A stretch of 64,000 bases of DNA, taken from assembly GCA_026984935.1 (NCBI GenBank), contig JALSRD010000073.1, positions 68,313-132,312 on the forward strand, read 5' to 3'. The DNA is from Desulfobacterales bacterium. Its GTDB lineage: Bacteria > Desulfobacterota > Desulfobacteria > Desulfobacterales > JALSRD01. Positions 1 through 9,359 of the stretch are shown here, in pieces. The notes beneath the pieces are model-generated. The model had not been told where the DNA came from. It saw only the letters and a list, made by a program, of their open reading frames with translations, and did not search any database. The translations under genes were made by a program, and so were the position numbers. Positions within the stretch are counted from its first letter, which is position 1. Every line of letters begins with the position of its first letter.

Positions 1-220
1 TGCCCTGGTAAAACTTTTGAGGGTGGTTAGCGAAGGTCGCATTGCGCACGCCCTATGGCGGGGGAGGGCCGGTGCGTTTCACGCAGTGTCGGAGGGATTC
101 GAAAAAAGGTTGACGCGGTGGCCACGAAAAGCCAGAAAGGGGGGGCGACCTAAAAAAGCTGATCTGATTGCGCCCCAAAGAGGGCGACCGCATTCTGGCT
201 ACGTCTGGAAAGGAGGGGGC

Positions 221-1165
221 ATGGTTTTCCCGGTATCCGGTGTCGAGGTTTTTCCGCCCGTACCGTTTCTGGTGGCCTTCGTCATTTCCTTTTTCACCTC
301 CATGGGCGGGGTGTCCGGTGCTTTCCTGCTGCTGCCCTTTCAGATCAGCTTCCTGGGTTTCAGCAGCCCGGCCGTCAGCCCCACCAATCTGGTGTACAAC
401 ATCGTGGCCATTCCCAGCGGGGTATACCGCTACATCCGGGAGGGGCGTATGGCCTGGCCGCTGGCCTGGGTGATCATCGCCGGCACGCTGCCGGGCGTTT
501 TTATCGGCGCCATCCTGCGGATCCGCTATCTTCCGGATCCCAGAAACTTCAAGCTGTTTGTAGGCTGTGTACTGCTTTACATCGCCGTGCGCCTGCTCTA
601 CGACCTGACCCCGCGTGCCGGGGCGGCCAAAGCCCGCACGCGGGAGCTGGAGGAAAAATTCAATGCGCGCGCCAGCCAGCGGCGGGCGGCCCGGCAGCCA
701 CTTGGCGCAATTCGGACCGTCAAATTTTCGCTCACGTGCTACACGTATACTTTTTACGGCGAAACATTTTCCTTCAACACCCTCACGCTGGCACTGATTA
801 CGTTGGCGGTGGGTATCGTCAGCGGTACGTACGGTATCGGCGGCGGCTCGATTGTCGCACCGTTTCTGATCGCCATTCTGGGACTGCCGGTTTACACCAT
901 TGCCGGTGCCGCATTGCTGGGGACTTTTGTGACGTCCATCGCCGGCGTGGCCTTTTATACGGTTATTGCACCCATGTATGCCGACGCCGGACTGGCCATC
1001 GCGCCGGACTGGCTGCTGGGGGCGCTTTTCGGTTGCGGCGGCTTTCTGGGAATGTACTGCGGCGCCCGGGCCCAGAAGTACTTTCCGGCCGGAACCATCA
1101 AACTGATCCTCGGTCTGGTGATCCTCCTGCTGGCGCTGAAATACATCATCCGGTTTTTCATGTAG
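221..1165 (+). CDS. TauE/SafE family membrane permease
   Basis: Hydrophobic multi-TM ORF with two GxxxGxxxGxGGG-like repeats (FFTSMGGVSGAFLLLPF, GIVSGTYGIGGGSIVAPFL). ATG at 221 preceded by an AGGAGGGGG ribosome-binding site; the upstream part of the track ORF is probably not translated. Confidence 0.85.
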   Translation: MVFPVSGVEVFPPVPFLVAFVISFFTSMGGVSGAFLLLPFQISFLGFSSPAVSPTNLVYNIVAIPSGVYRYIREGRMAWPLAWVIIAGTLPGVFIGAILRIRYLPDPRNFKLFVGCVLLYIAVRLLYDLTPRAGAAKARTRELEEKFNARASQRRAARQPLGAIRTVKFSLTCYTYTFYGETFSFNTLTLALITLAVGIVSGTYGIGGGSIVAPFLIAILGLPVYTIAGAALLGTFVTSIAGVAFYTVIAPMYADAGLAIAPDWLLGALFGCGGFLGMYCGARAQKYFPAGTIKLILGLVILLLALKYIIRFFM

Positions 1166-1237
1166 GCGCAGAATGCACCCCTGCGGGCGGTCCCCGGTTT
1201 CCGCCGGTAGACGAAAACCGGGGGGTTGTCGCAGAGG

Positions 1238-2713
1238 CTATCCGAGCTGCAGCGCCAGGTAACGGGAATACTGCCCCTCTTTGATCAGCATCAGGATCGT
1301 GCCGTGGGGCGGGGTTTTTTCCACCGCTTTCTTGAAATCCTCGGTGGTTTTCACCGGCCGGCGGTTGACTTCCTGGATCAGGATGCCGGGCTTTAGTCCG
1401 GCCAGGGCGGCGATGGATCCGGGATCGACCTGGGTGATGACGACGCCGCTGTCGCCCTCATAGCCGAACTGTTTTGCCAGATCGGGTGTCAGGGCCTGTA
1501 CGGTGAGACCCAGTTTTTTCAACTGCTCGGAAGACGAACTGGCCAGAAGGCCATTTTCCGGAAGCTTGCCGATGGTAACGGTCAGGGTTTTCTGCTTGCC
1601 GTCACGCAGCACTACGATCTTGACGCGGCTTCCCGGCGTCTTCAGCGAAACACGGTTGCGGAAGGGCCCCACCTTGGTGACCGGCTGGCCGTCGAAGGCG
1701 ATGATCACATCGCCGCGCTTCAGACCCGCCTTTTGTGCCGGGGAGCCTTTGGTCACCTGGGCGATGAGCACGCCCTTGTCGGGTGCCAGCCCAAAGGATT
1801 TGGCCAGATCCGAATTCAGGTCCTGAATGGCAATGCCCAGATAGCCGCGCGTCACCGATCCGTGTTTGATGAGTTGGTTGGCGATGGCCCGCGCCATGTT
1901 GATGGGAATGGCAAAACCGATGCCCATGTATCCGCCGCTGCGGCTGTAAATGGCGGTATTGATGCCCACCGCCCGGCCGTCCAGGTTGACCAGGGGGCCG
2001 CCGGAATTTCCCGGGTTGATGGCGGCATCGGTCTGAATGAAGTTCTCGTAGTCCGTAATGCCGATGGAGCTGCGGCCCTTGGCGCTGACGATGCCGGCGG
2101 TAATCGTGTGGGAGAGCCCGAAGGGGTTGCCCACGGCGATGACCCATTCACCGACCTCGAGTTTGTCCGAATCGCCCATGGCCAGCACCGGCAGGTTTTG
2201 GGCTTTGATTTTGACGACGGCCACGTCGGAGTGGGGGTCGGTTCCCACCACCTTGGCCGTGAACTTGCGCCCGTCCTCCAGTTTGACCGTCACCTTGTCG
2301 GCGCCGGCCACCACGTGGTTGTTGGTCATGATGTAGCCGTCGGCGGAGATGATAAATCCCGATCCCTGGGCCACGACATGCTGCTGACGAGGCTGGCGGA
2401 ATTGCGGATGCCTCCGCGGCATGGGTTCACCGAAAAAGCGGCGGAAGAAATCATCGCCGAAAGGCGGGAAAAATTCCTGCACCGGCTGGCTGTGGATGGA
2501 TTTTTCCACCTGGATGAACACCACGGCCGGTGAAACCTTTTTGGCCACCGAAGCAAAGGCCCTGCCGGTCTGCTTCAGGCTTTCGATGGCCTTGTCCTGT
2601 GCCATGGCCGGGGCCGCAAGTGCGGTCAGCAGCCCGATAGCGGCCACAATGACCACCAGGTTGCGCATCCAGCCTTCCCAACTGAAATGTCGTTGTTTTG
2701 TTGGTAGCATCAT
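1238..2713 (-). CDS. DegP/HtrA-type periplasmic serine protease (Do family) with two PDZ domains
   Basis: Signal peptide; GSGFIISADGYIMTNNHVV, DPHSDVAVVKI and TDAAINPGNSGGPLVNLDG catalytic motifs; two C-terminal PDZ-like segments. Confidence 0.95.
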   Translation of the reverse strand: MMLPTKQRHFSWEGWMRNLVVIVAAIGLLTALAAPAMAQDKAIESLKQTGRAFASVAKKVSPAVVFIQVEKSIHSQPVQEFFPPFGDDFFRRFFGEPMPRRHPQFRQPRQQHVVAQGSGFIISADGYIMTNNHVVAGADKVTVKLEDGRKFTAKVVGTDPHSDVAVVKIKAQNLPVLAMGDSDKLEVGEWVIAVGNPFGLSHTITAGIVSAKGRSSIGITDYENFIQTDAAINPGNSGGPLVNLDGRAVGINTAIYSRSGGYMGIGFAIPINMARAIANQLIKHGSVTRGYLGIAIQDLNSDLAKSFGLAPDKGVLIAQVTKGSPAQKAGLKRGDVIIAFDGQPVTKVGPFRNRVSLKTPGSRVKIVVLRDGKQKTLTVTIGKLPENGLLASSSSEQLKKLGLTVQALTPDLAKQFGYEGDSGVVITQVDPGSIAALAGLKPGILIQEVNRRPVKTTEDFKKAVEKTPPHGTILMLIKEGQYSRYLALQLG

Positions 2714-3026
2714 CGCACCTCCTTGAACCGTTGATTTTCTGCAGATATCTTAAGCAGTATTTTTGCCAATGCAATACCTGGATTGCACCCTGAAATCGTG
2801 AACGGGCAACAACGGCTCAAAGCAAGGAGCATGCCAGGTAAAGAAGGAGGGAGGAAGCGCTTCCCAAGAGGGGCTTGACAGTAGGGAAACCGGCGGAGCA
2901 TCGTTGAAACCGGGCAGTCGGGGAAAGCTCTGCGGCGGCATGCCGCAGGTTTCGCCGGCCGGTGGGCGGGTAGGAATACCGCAGCGAGGCAAAACGCCCC
3001 AGCTGGCGGCTTGACATCAAGAGCGG

Positions 3027-3635
3027 TTACGGTGTTTTGGCTTTCTGGCGGTAGCGCCATGCATAAAGCGCGGCCAGCAGCGCGCACAGCACCAGCAGCA
3101 CGGCGGTGATTTGATGAAGATGCCGCATGATATAAGCCTGATTTCCACCGAACCAGTACCCCAGCAGCGCCAGCACGACCACCCAGATGCCGGCGCCGAT
3201 GGCGGTGAAGAGCGTAAAGAGAAACAGATTCATGCGCGCCAGGCCGGCCGGCAGCGAAATGTACTGCCGGATGCCGGGCAGCAGGCGGCCGATAAAGGTG
3301 CTGATATGGCCGTGGCGATCGAAGAAAACATCTGCCCGCGTGAGTGTCTTTTCGCTGACCAGAAAATAGCGGCCGTACCTTTCAAAAAAACGCCGTCCCC
3401 AGGACATCGCCAGCCAGTAGTTGAACAGCGCACCCAGCAGGCTGCCGGCGATGCCGGCGCCGATTACCAGCGGCAGGGACATCTGTCCGCCGGCGGCGAG
3501 ATATCCGGCCGGTGGAATGACCACCTCGCTGGGGAAAGGGAAAAATGACGATTCGAGGAACATCATCACCACAATACCGGAATAGCCCCAGTGCGCGACG
3601 GTATGAACGATCCAGGTAACCACTTGGCTCAGCAT
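3027..3635 (-). CDS. DedA family membrane protein
   Basis: [23 protein letters not shown] and [20 protein letters not shown] motifs typical of DedA/SNARE-associated proteins. Confidence 0.9.
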   Translation of the reverse strand: MLSQVVTWIVHTVAHWGYSGIVVMMFLESSFFPFPSEVVIPPAGYLAAGGQMSLPLVIGAGIAGSLLGALFNYWLAMSWGRRFFERYGRYFLVSEKTLTRADVFFDRHGHISTFIGRLLPGIRQYISLPAGLARMNLFLFTLFTAIGAGIWVVVLALLGYWFGGNQAYIMRHLHQITAVLLVLCALLAALYAWRYRQKAKTP

Positions 3636-3828
3636 GCGTTCTTCTCCGGGAATGAGGGCCGGAAACGTACAACGATGCCCGGTCCTATAGCAGAAAAAGG
3701 GCTGCGCCGAAAGCGGAATTGAACGCCTTGAGAAAAATGGTCACCCGTGCTAAAAGCAAAACTTTGCAGAAGCTCTGCCCGGCAGAGGGTTATGGCCGGT
3801 GACGGCCCATTGGACGGAGAATGGCGGC

Positions 3829-4176
3829 ATGGCCGTGGAAAACGATATCGTGCTCATCTACCTTGAAAAGCAGCCGCTGGCTTTTGCACGCATCGAGGAG
3901 ATTCTGGCGGACCACAAACCGGGGTGGTTTCACGTCAAGCTTCTGCTGCTGCAGCTGCCTTTGCAGGTGGTCACCTGGATTTTACGGGATGCGTACATCG
4001 ACGGCGCGGAATTTACCATGGGGGGTAAAGTGATGCGGCTCGAAAAAGTCGTCAGCCCCGAAGCGGCGCAAGGCGATGGGCAACAGCTCCAGGAGACACC
4101 CCGGCCACTGTCGGGCGGCAGGGTGATTTCACTTTCCGACCGCAAGGGCAAAATATCCGACAACGATAAAAAATAA
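3829..4176 (+). CDS. hypothetical protein
   Basis: 115-aa ORF from ATG 3829 (MAVENDIVLIYLEKQPLAFARIEEILADHKPGWFHVKLLLLQLP...), directly upstream of the sensor kinase on the same strand. Confidence 0.6.
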   Translation: MAVENDIVLIYLEKQPLAFARIEEILADHKPGWFHVKLLLLQLPLQVVTWILRDAYIDGAEFTMGGKVMRLEKVVSPEAAQGDGQQLQETPRPLSGGRVISLSDRKGKISDNDKK

Positions 4177-4258
4177 GAATTGATCGCCGGCCTGCAGCCT
4201 TGTCTGCACCGGCGGCTGCCCTGCCCCGCAACCGGCCGGAAAGAGCAGGAGAAGTAAC

Positions 4259-5896
4259 ATGCACAATGAGCCCAGCCATGCGGAGTTGATTCGCAGAATC
4301 GACATGCTGGAAGCGGAAGTCGCCAAATGCCATGCCACGGAAGCATCGCTGAAGGAGAGTGAAGCGCACTACCGCAAACTCTATGAAAAATCAAGGCGCG
4401 AAGAACAGCTTTACCGTTCGTTGCTGCATTCCTCTGCCGATGCCATCGTTATTTACGATGTCGAGGGCCGCGCCCAGTATGTAAGTCCGACTTTTACACG
4501 CATCTTCGGCTGGACCCTGGAAGAGGTGGAAGGACGCAGGATTCCCTTTCTGCCGGAGGCCGAAGAGGCGCGCACCATGGCGGTCATCGACGAGATGATT
4601 CACAACGGCAAACCCTGCCACGGATTCGAAACCCGCCGGCTGACCAAAGACGGTCGTATGCTGCAGGTCAGCATCAGCGCTTCGCTGTACTTTGACGATG
4701 GAGAAAAGCCCGCCGGCTTGCTGGTGATTCTGCGCGATGTTTCCGAACGCGTCAAAATGGAACGTAAACTCATCCAGGCCCAGAAACTGGAGGCCATCGG
4801 GACGCTGGCCGGCGGTATTGCCCATGATTTCAACAATCTGCTCATGGGCATCCAGGGGAATGCATCGCTGTTGCTGTTCAAAATGGATCCCGATGATCCG
4901 GGTCGCGAAAAGCTGAAGAACATCGAAAAGTACGTACAAAGCGGTGCGGACCTGACCAAGCAGCTGCTGGCCTTTGCCCGGCGCGGAAAGTATGAAGTCA
5001 CCACGATGGATGTCGGACACCTGCTCAAGGACAGCGCCAAAATGTTCGGCCGCACGCGCAAGGATGTCAGCCTTTCCGTCAACTGGCCGCAGGAACTCTG
5101 GACCATCGAGGCCGATCGCGGCCAGATGGAGCAGGTGCTGCTGAATCTCTATGTAAACGCCGGCCAAGCCATGCCGGCCGGCGGCAAGCTTTTCATTTCG
5201 GCGGAAAACGTCGTCCTGGAGCGAAACGATGTGAAACCGCACAACCTCTTGCCGGGCCCCTTCGTAAAGATCTGCGTTTCCGATACCGGCGTTGGTATGA
5301 ATGAAAGCATCCAGGAGAAGATCTTCGACCCCTTTTTCACCACCAAGGGCATGAAACGGGGTACCGGCCTCGGGCTGGCTTCGGCCTACGGCATCGTCAA
5401 GAACCATAACGGCATCCTGACGGTGGAAAGCAAGATCGGCGAAGGGGCCACTTTCAGCATCTTCCTGCCGGCCTCACCCAAGGCGGCCGATACAACGGGC
5501 ATGGTGCGCGAGGAAGCTGTCAGGGGCACGGAAACGGTGCTGCTGGTCGATGACGAAGACATGATTCTGGATATCGGGCGCCAGTTGATGGAAACGCTGG
5601 GATACACCATTCTCCTCGCCCGCAGCGGCCGGGAAGCGGTCGAGCTCTACCGACGCCGGCATTCCGCCATCGATGCCGTTATTCTGGACATGATCATGCC
5701 GGACATGGGCGGCGCCGACACCTACGATCAGCTCAAGCACATCGACCCCGATATCAAAGTGCTCCTGTCCAGCGGCTACAGCCAGGACGGCCAGGCACAG
5801 CAGATCCTCAACCGCGGCTGCAGGGGATTTATCCAGAAGCCCTTTAAAATCGAGGAGCTTTCCTGCAAGATCCGTGAAGTACTCGATGGCCCCTGA
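4259..5896 (+). CDS. PAS-domain hybrid sensor histidine kinase with C-terminal receiver domain
   Basis: PAS segment; H-box GGIAHDFNNLLMGIQGN; G-boxes DTGVGMNESIQEKIFDPFFTTKGMKRGTGLGLASAYGIVKNHNG; receiver VLLVDDEDMILDIG...DAVILDMIMPDMGG. Confidence 0.93.
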   Translation: MHNEPSHAELIRRIDMLEAEVAKCHATEASLKESEAHYRKLYEKSRREEQLYRSLLHSSADAIVIYDVEGRAQYVSPTFTRIFGWTLEEVEGRRIPFLPEAEEARTMAVIDEMIHNGKPCHGFETRRLTKDGRMLQVSISASLYFDDGEKPAGLLVILRDVSERVKMERKLIQAQKLEAIGTLAGGIAHDFNNLLMGIQGNASLLLFKMDPDDPGREKLKNIEKYVQSGADLTKQLLAFARRGKYEVTTMDVGHLLKDSAKMFGRTRKDVSLSVNWPQELWTIEADRGQMEQVLLNLYVNAGQAMPAGGKLFISAENVVLERNDVKPHNLLPGPFVKICVSDTGVGMNESIQEKIFDPFFTTKGMKRGTGLGLASAYGIVKNHNGILTVESKIGEGATFSIFLPASPKAADTTGMVREEAVRGTETVLLVDDEDMILDIGRQLMETLGYTILLARSGREAVELYRRRHSAIDAVILDMIMPDMGGADTYDQLKHIDPDIKVLLSSGYSQDGQAQQILNRGCRGFIQKPFKIEELSCKIREVLDGP

Positions 5897-6051
5897 ACCC
5901 CTTCGGAAGTGCGGCTGGGCGCTGCAATGAAGAGCGGTGCCTAAATCGCGCAACAACAATCACCGCGCAAACACCGGTATTAATTCAGAGGCCACCATGT
6001 GGCAGCGGATTTTATTGATTTCTAATATCGCCTGCGTAAGATCCAGGTCAT

Positions 6052-6093
6052 TGATCATTTCCCACCTGCCCCTCAGGTGTCGATGGCGCCGCC
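6052..6093 (-). promoter_or_regulatory. candidate bacterial SECIS element downstream of the arsS Sec codon
   Basis: On the minus strand: TGA-GGCGGCGCCATCGA-CACCTG-AGGGG-CAGGTG. Perfect 6-bp stem with a 5-nt G-containing loop starting about 21 nt after the UGA. Confidence 0.5.
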
Positions 6094-7086
6094 TCAGGTA
6101 AAACCGCTGCCGGCGGTACAAGTGTAGCAGTGGTCGGCCGTGGCGATGGGTGCCCCGGCCGCCGGCGGACCGTCCAGGTCCGAGACGTGCACCTTTCTGC
6201 CGCTCATAGGCAGGCCGCAGGCCAGGTTGAAATCGCAATCGAACAGGTACCCGTCCCAGGCAACCGATACCAGACTGCGGCACATGACACCGTCCAGCGC
6301 ACAGGAATTGAACGCCGATACGAGTTTCTGCATATAGCGCTGGAAGTTTTCGGTATGTTTCAGCCAGTTGCGGAACCTGCCCAGCGGTACATTGGCAAAG
6401 CTGTAATAGCGGTTGAAGACGATGCCCCACCTGCCCTTGAGGACCCGGCGAAACCTTGCTTCCGCTTCCGATTGCGCGGGCGGAAGGAAAGCGCCGACCG
6501 GGTTGGAGACGAGATTCAGCTCCAGGCCCGAGCCTTGCCGTCCGTAGCCCAGCGCATTGAGCCGTGTCAGCGCGTCGATGCTGGTCGAAAATATGCCGCT
6601 GCCGCGCTGGGCATCGGCCTGGCCCGGATTGAGCGAGGGGAAGGATGCCACGATCACCGCTCTGCGGGATACCAGCAGATCCAGCAGGCGCGATCGCTTC
6701 CGGCTGTTTAGCGCGGAAAGGTTCGAGCGGAACATGAGCCGGGGTGCCAGTTCGGAGAGTTCGGCCACCAGAAATTCAGCGTTCGGATTCAGCTCCGGTG
6801 CGCCGCCGGTAATGTCGATGGTTTGAAAACCGGCCCTGCGGGCATAGGCCACAACCGCTTCGGCGGTGCGGCGGTCCATGTTCTCTGCACGCTGCGGTCC
6901 GGCACTCAGATGGCAGTGCCGGCATGCCTGGTTGCACTTCAGACCCACGTTGATCTGCAGCGTATCGGTGGTGTTGCGCACCAGCGTAAGGCCGCGGTCG
7001 GCCAGCGTGGATTGAAAAGACGGCGGATTGGCCGGGTTTTTTTTGTTCGTTGACGCGGCGGGTCTGCCGCGAGTCGCTGCTGTCAT
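6073..7086 (-). CDS. arsS: arsenosugar-biosynthesis-type radical SAM (seleno)protein ArsS; UGA at 6094-6096 read as Sec
   Basis: Radical SAM CxxxCxxC (CNQACRHC) and DUF3641-like C-terminus CDFNLACGLPM...CYTCTAGSGFT. The next codon is TGA followed in frame by GGC GGC GCC ATC GAC ACC TGA, giving ...CTAGSGFT-U-GGAIDT, aligned with the CTAGAGSS[C/U]xG end of ArsS proteins. ATG 7084-7086. Confidence 0.85.
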
Positions 7087-7097
7087 CAACGCCTCCC

Positions 7098-7430
7098 CTA
7101 CATCGAGAGCTTGTCGGCGATGTTGCGCATCTGGACCCCGTGGACCAGCGATGCCCCACCCCGGATGGCCGTTGCAACGTGCAGCGCCTCGGTCATCTCC
7201 GCCGGATTGGAGCCTTTCTCGAGGCAGGCCCGCGTATAGGCATCGATGCAGTAGGGACACTGGATGGTGTGGGCCACGGCCAGGGCGATCAGCGCCTTTT
7301 CGCGTTCGCTCAGTTCGCCGGCAGCGAAAACAGCGCCGTAGTAGTCGAAAAACTTTTTCGCCAACCCAGGCGCTTCCCTGCCGATGGTTTCAAATTTGTC
7401 CAGATCCTGGGGATCATAGTAAGTTTCCAT
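7098..7430 (-). CDS. carboxymuconolactone decarboxylase / AhpD-like peroxidase-like protein (ArsS-associated type)
   Basis: CMD-fold motif EKALIALAVAHTIQCPYCIDAYTRACLEKGSNPAEMTEALHVATAIRGGASLVHG; immediately upstream of arsS. Start METYYDPQDLDKFE at 7430 with GAAAGGAATTGTC upstream. Confidence 0.85.
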   Translation of the reverse strand: METYYDPQDLDKFETIGREAPGLAKKFFDYYGAVFAAGELSEREKALIALAVAHTIQCPYCIDAYTRACLEKGSNPAEMTEALHVATAIRGGASLVHGVQMRNIADKLSM

Positions 7431-7452
7431 GACAATTCCTTTCTGAATAAAT

Positions 7453-8952
7453 TCATCGATTTTCACCGGTTGCGTCCGCTCCCCGGGGGGCCGGACAATC
7501 TTCGGGGCCGCAGGCCCGGCCTTTGAGATTGAAGAAGAATTTCAACCCCTTTTTAATTCTGTCGGAAAAGATCTTTGGCGAGAAATAGCTGCCTACCACT
7601 TTCTTATTGATTTCCGCGATGGTGGGATAAGGATGCACCGCACCCGCCAGGGTGGAGAGCTTGACGCCGCCGTTCAGCGCCGCCACCCACTCGCCCAAAA
7701 GCTCCCCGGCATGTGGCCCCAGGATTTGAATGCCGATGGGTTTCTCCTTGTCATCCAGCAGCATCTTGATCCTGCCCACACGGGAGCCTTCGGCCAGGCT
7801 GCGGTCGTTGCTTTCAAAGTTTTCCGTCCAGACGGTGTAACGCAGGCCTTCGGCCTGTGCGCTTTTCTCGTTTTTGCCGATGCTGGCCAGCTCCGGGTCG
7901 GTGTACGTGCACCAGGGCAGATAAGTGTAATTTGCCTTGCGTGGCAGGCGGAAAATGGCATTGCTGACCACGATGCCGCCTTCGTAGCCGGCGGCGTGCG
8001 TAAACTGAAAGCCGCCGTTGACATCACCCGCGGCGTAAATGTGCTTGTGGGTGGTGCGCAGCCGGCTGTCCACCTGGATGCCGCGCCGGTGCATCCCGAC
8101 ACCGATGGCTTCCAGGCCCAGGCCTTCCACATTGGCCTTTCTGCCCAAAGCGACCAGCAGTTGTTCGGCCTTCAGCCGCACGGTGCTGCCGGCGGGGTTT
8201 TTCAGCGTGACCTCTTTCTGGTTGCCGGCCTGGCGCACTGATTCGATGGCGTGCTGCAGAAAGAAGGTAACGCCTTCGGACTGCATGACTTCCTGGAGAT
8301 CAGCCGCCATGTCGGCATCTTCCTTGCCCAGGATTTGGTCGGCCAGATCGACAACCGAAACCCGGGTTCCCAGCCGGCCGAAAGCCTGCGCCATTTCAAT
8401 GCCGATGGGGCCGCCACCGAGAATCAGCATGGATGCCGGCAGGCGGTCCAGGTAGAAAATTTCACGATTGGTCAGGTGGTCGGTCTGGTCGAGACCGGCA
8501 ATAGGCGGTACCACCGCCGAGGAACCGGTGGCGATCACCCAGGCCCTGGCCGACAGGCTTTGGCCGTTTATGTGCACACTGTGCTCTTCGGAAAAGACCG
8601 GCTCGCCGAATTCGACCCGGGCACCCAGGCGGCAGAACCGCTCCACGGAGTCATGCCGCTGGATGGTGGCGATTACCGACCGGATGCGGTCGGCAATCCG
8701 CCGGAAGTCGACCGGCGGGAGGTCGATGGGTGGCAATCCGAAAGCCGCGGCATTGCGCATGTTGTGATACACGTGCGCGCTCTTGATTAGGGTCTTGCTG
8801 GGTACACAGCCGTAGTGCAGGCAGTCTCCGCCCAGCATGCTGTCTTTTTCGATGAGCAGCGTTTTGGCGTCCAGCTGGGCGGCTCCGGCGGCGATGGTCA
8901 ACCCCGCGGCGCCGCCACCGATGATGCCGATATCGTAGTCATAAGTGGCCAT
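7453..8952 (-). CDS. FAD-dependent pyridine nucleotide-disulfide oxidoreductase (mercuric reductase-like)
   Basis: YDIGIIGGGAAGLTIAAGAAQL, redox motif GGDCLHYGCVPSKTLI, GGGPIGIEMAQAFGRLG, YAAGDVNG, C-terminal dimerisation region. Confidence 0.9.
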   Translation of the reverse strand: MATYDYDIGIIGGGAAGLTIAAGAAQLDAKTLLIEKDSMLGGDCLHYGCVPSKTLIKSAHVYHNMRNAAAFGLPPIDLPPVDFRRIADRIRSVIATIQRHDSVERFCRLGARVEFGEPVFSEEHSVHINGQSLSARAWVIATGSSAVVPPIAGLDQTDHLTNREIFYLDRLPASMLILGGGPIGIEMAQAFGRLGTRVSVVDLADQILGKEDADMAADLQEVMQSEGVTFFLQHAIESVRQAGNQKEVTLKNPAGSTVRLKAEQLLVALGRKANVEGLGLEAIGVGMHRRGIQVDSRLRTTHKHIYAAGDVNGGFQFTHAAGYEGGIVVSNAIFRLPRKANYTYLPWCTYTDPELASIGKNEKSAQAEGLRYTVWTENFESNDRSLAEGSRVGRIKMLLDDKEKPIGIQILGPHAGELLGEWVAALNGGVKLSTLAGAVHPYPTIAEINKKVVGSYFSPKIFSDRIKKGLKFFFNLKGRACGPEDCPAPRGADATGENR

Positions 8953-9080
8953 GCAGGCTCTCCTTGTCGTGTGACCTGTACCTGCTGAGTCGTCCGGCGC
9001 GCGTGGACCTTACAGATCGCGGCAGGCGGTGCCTTGCGCTTGCCGCGTTGCGGTGGTGCGGTGTGCACGGTCTTTGCAGT

Positions 9081-9359
9081 TCATGGTTTCGGGAAGTGGC
9101 AGTGCCGCATGAGTTCGGCCTGGATTCGGCTGCGGGCATCCTCCGGCAGCAGCGCCGATTCAGCGTGCCGGACACAGTGCTGTTCGTACCGTCGCAGGAC
9201 CTTTCTCAACAACAGTTGCTGCCGCCGGTTGCGTGCGCAGTAACGGCACATGAGCAGGTGTATGCGGATGCCGACGCGCTGGTGAAAAGGCAATTTGCGA
9301 TCCAGCGAATCGGAAACCATGCGCGAAATTTTCCGGCAGTTGATGATCCAGTGTCTCAT
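9081..9359 (-). CDS. short Cys/His-rich zf-HC2-like protein, putative anti-sigma factor
   Basis: ATG overlaps the stop of the adjacent sigma factor gene; CRKISRMVSDSLDRKLPFHQRVGIRIHLLMCRYCARNRRQ resembles a zinc-finger anti-sigma N-terminus. Confidence 0.65.
   Translation of the reverse strand: MRHWIINCRKISRMVSDSLDRKLPFHQRVGIRIHLLMCRYCARNRRQQLLLRKVLRRYEQHCVRHAESALLPEDARSRIQAELMRHCHFPKP

Noticed and set aside
2710-3087. 125-aa minus-strand ORF between the HtrA and DedA genes
   Set aside because: Low-complexity Pro/Arg/Ala/Cys composition, no Shine-Dalgarno and no motif; probably non-coding.
6073-6075. The second in-frame UGA of arsS as another Sec codon
   Set aside because: ArsS proteins end a few residues after the Cys/Sec-GG motif, and the next in-frame UGA follows within six codons (GGG GCA GGT GGG AAA TGA), so normal termination is more likely.
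5960-6430. 156-aa minus-strand ORF overlapping the 3' end of arsS in another frame
   Set aside because: Mostly out-of-frame arsS; the unique tail MINDLDLTQAILEINKIRCHMVASELIPVFAR lacks a clear ribosome-binding site and has no recognised family.
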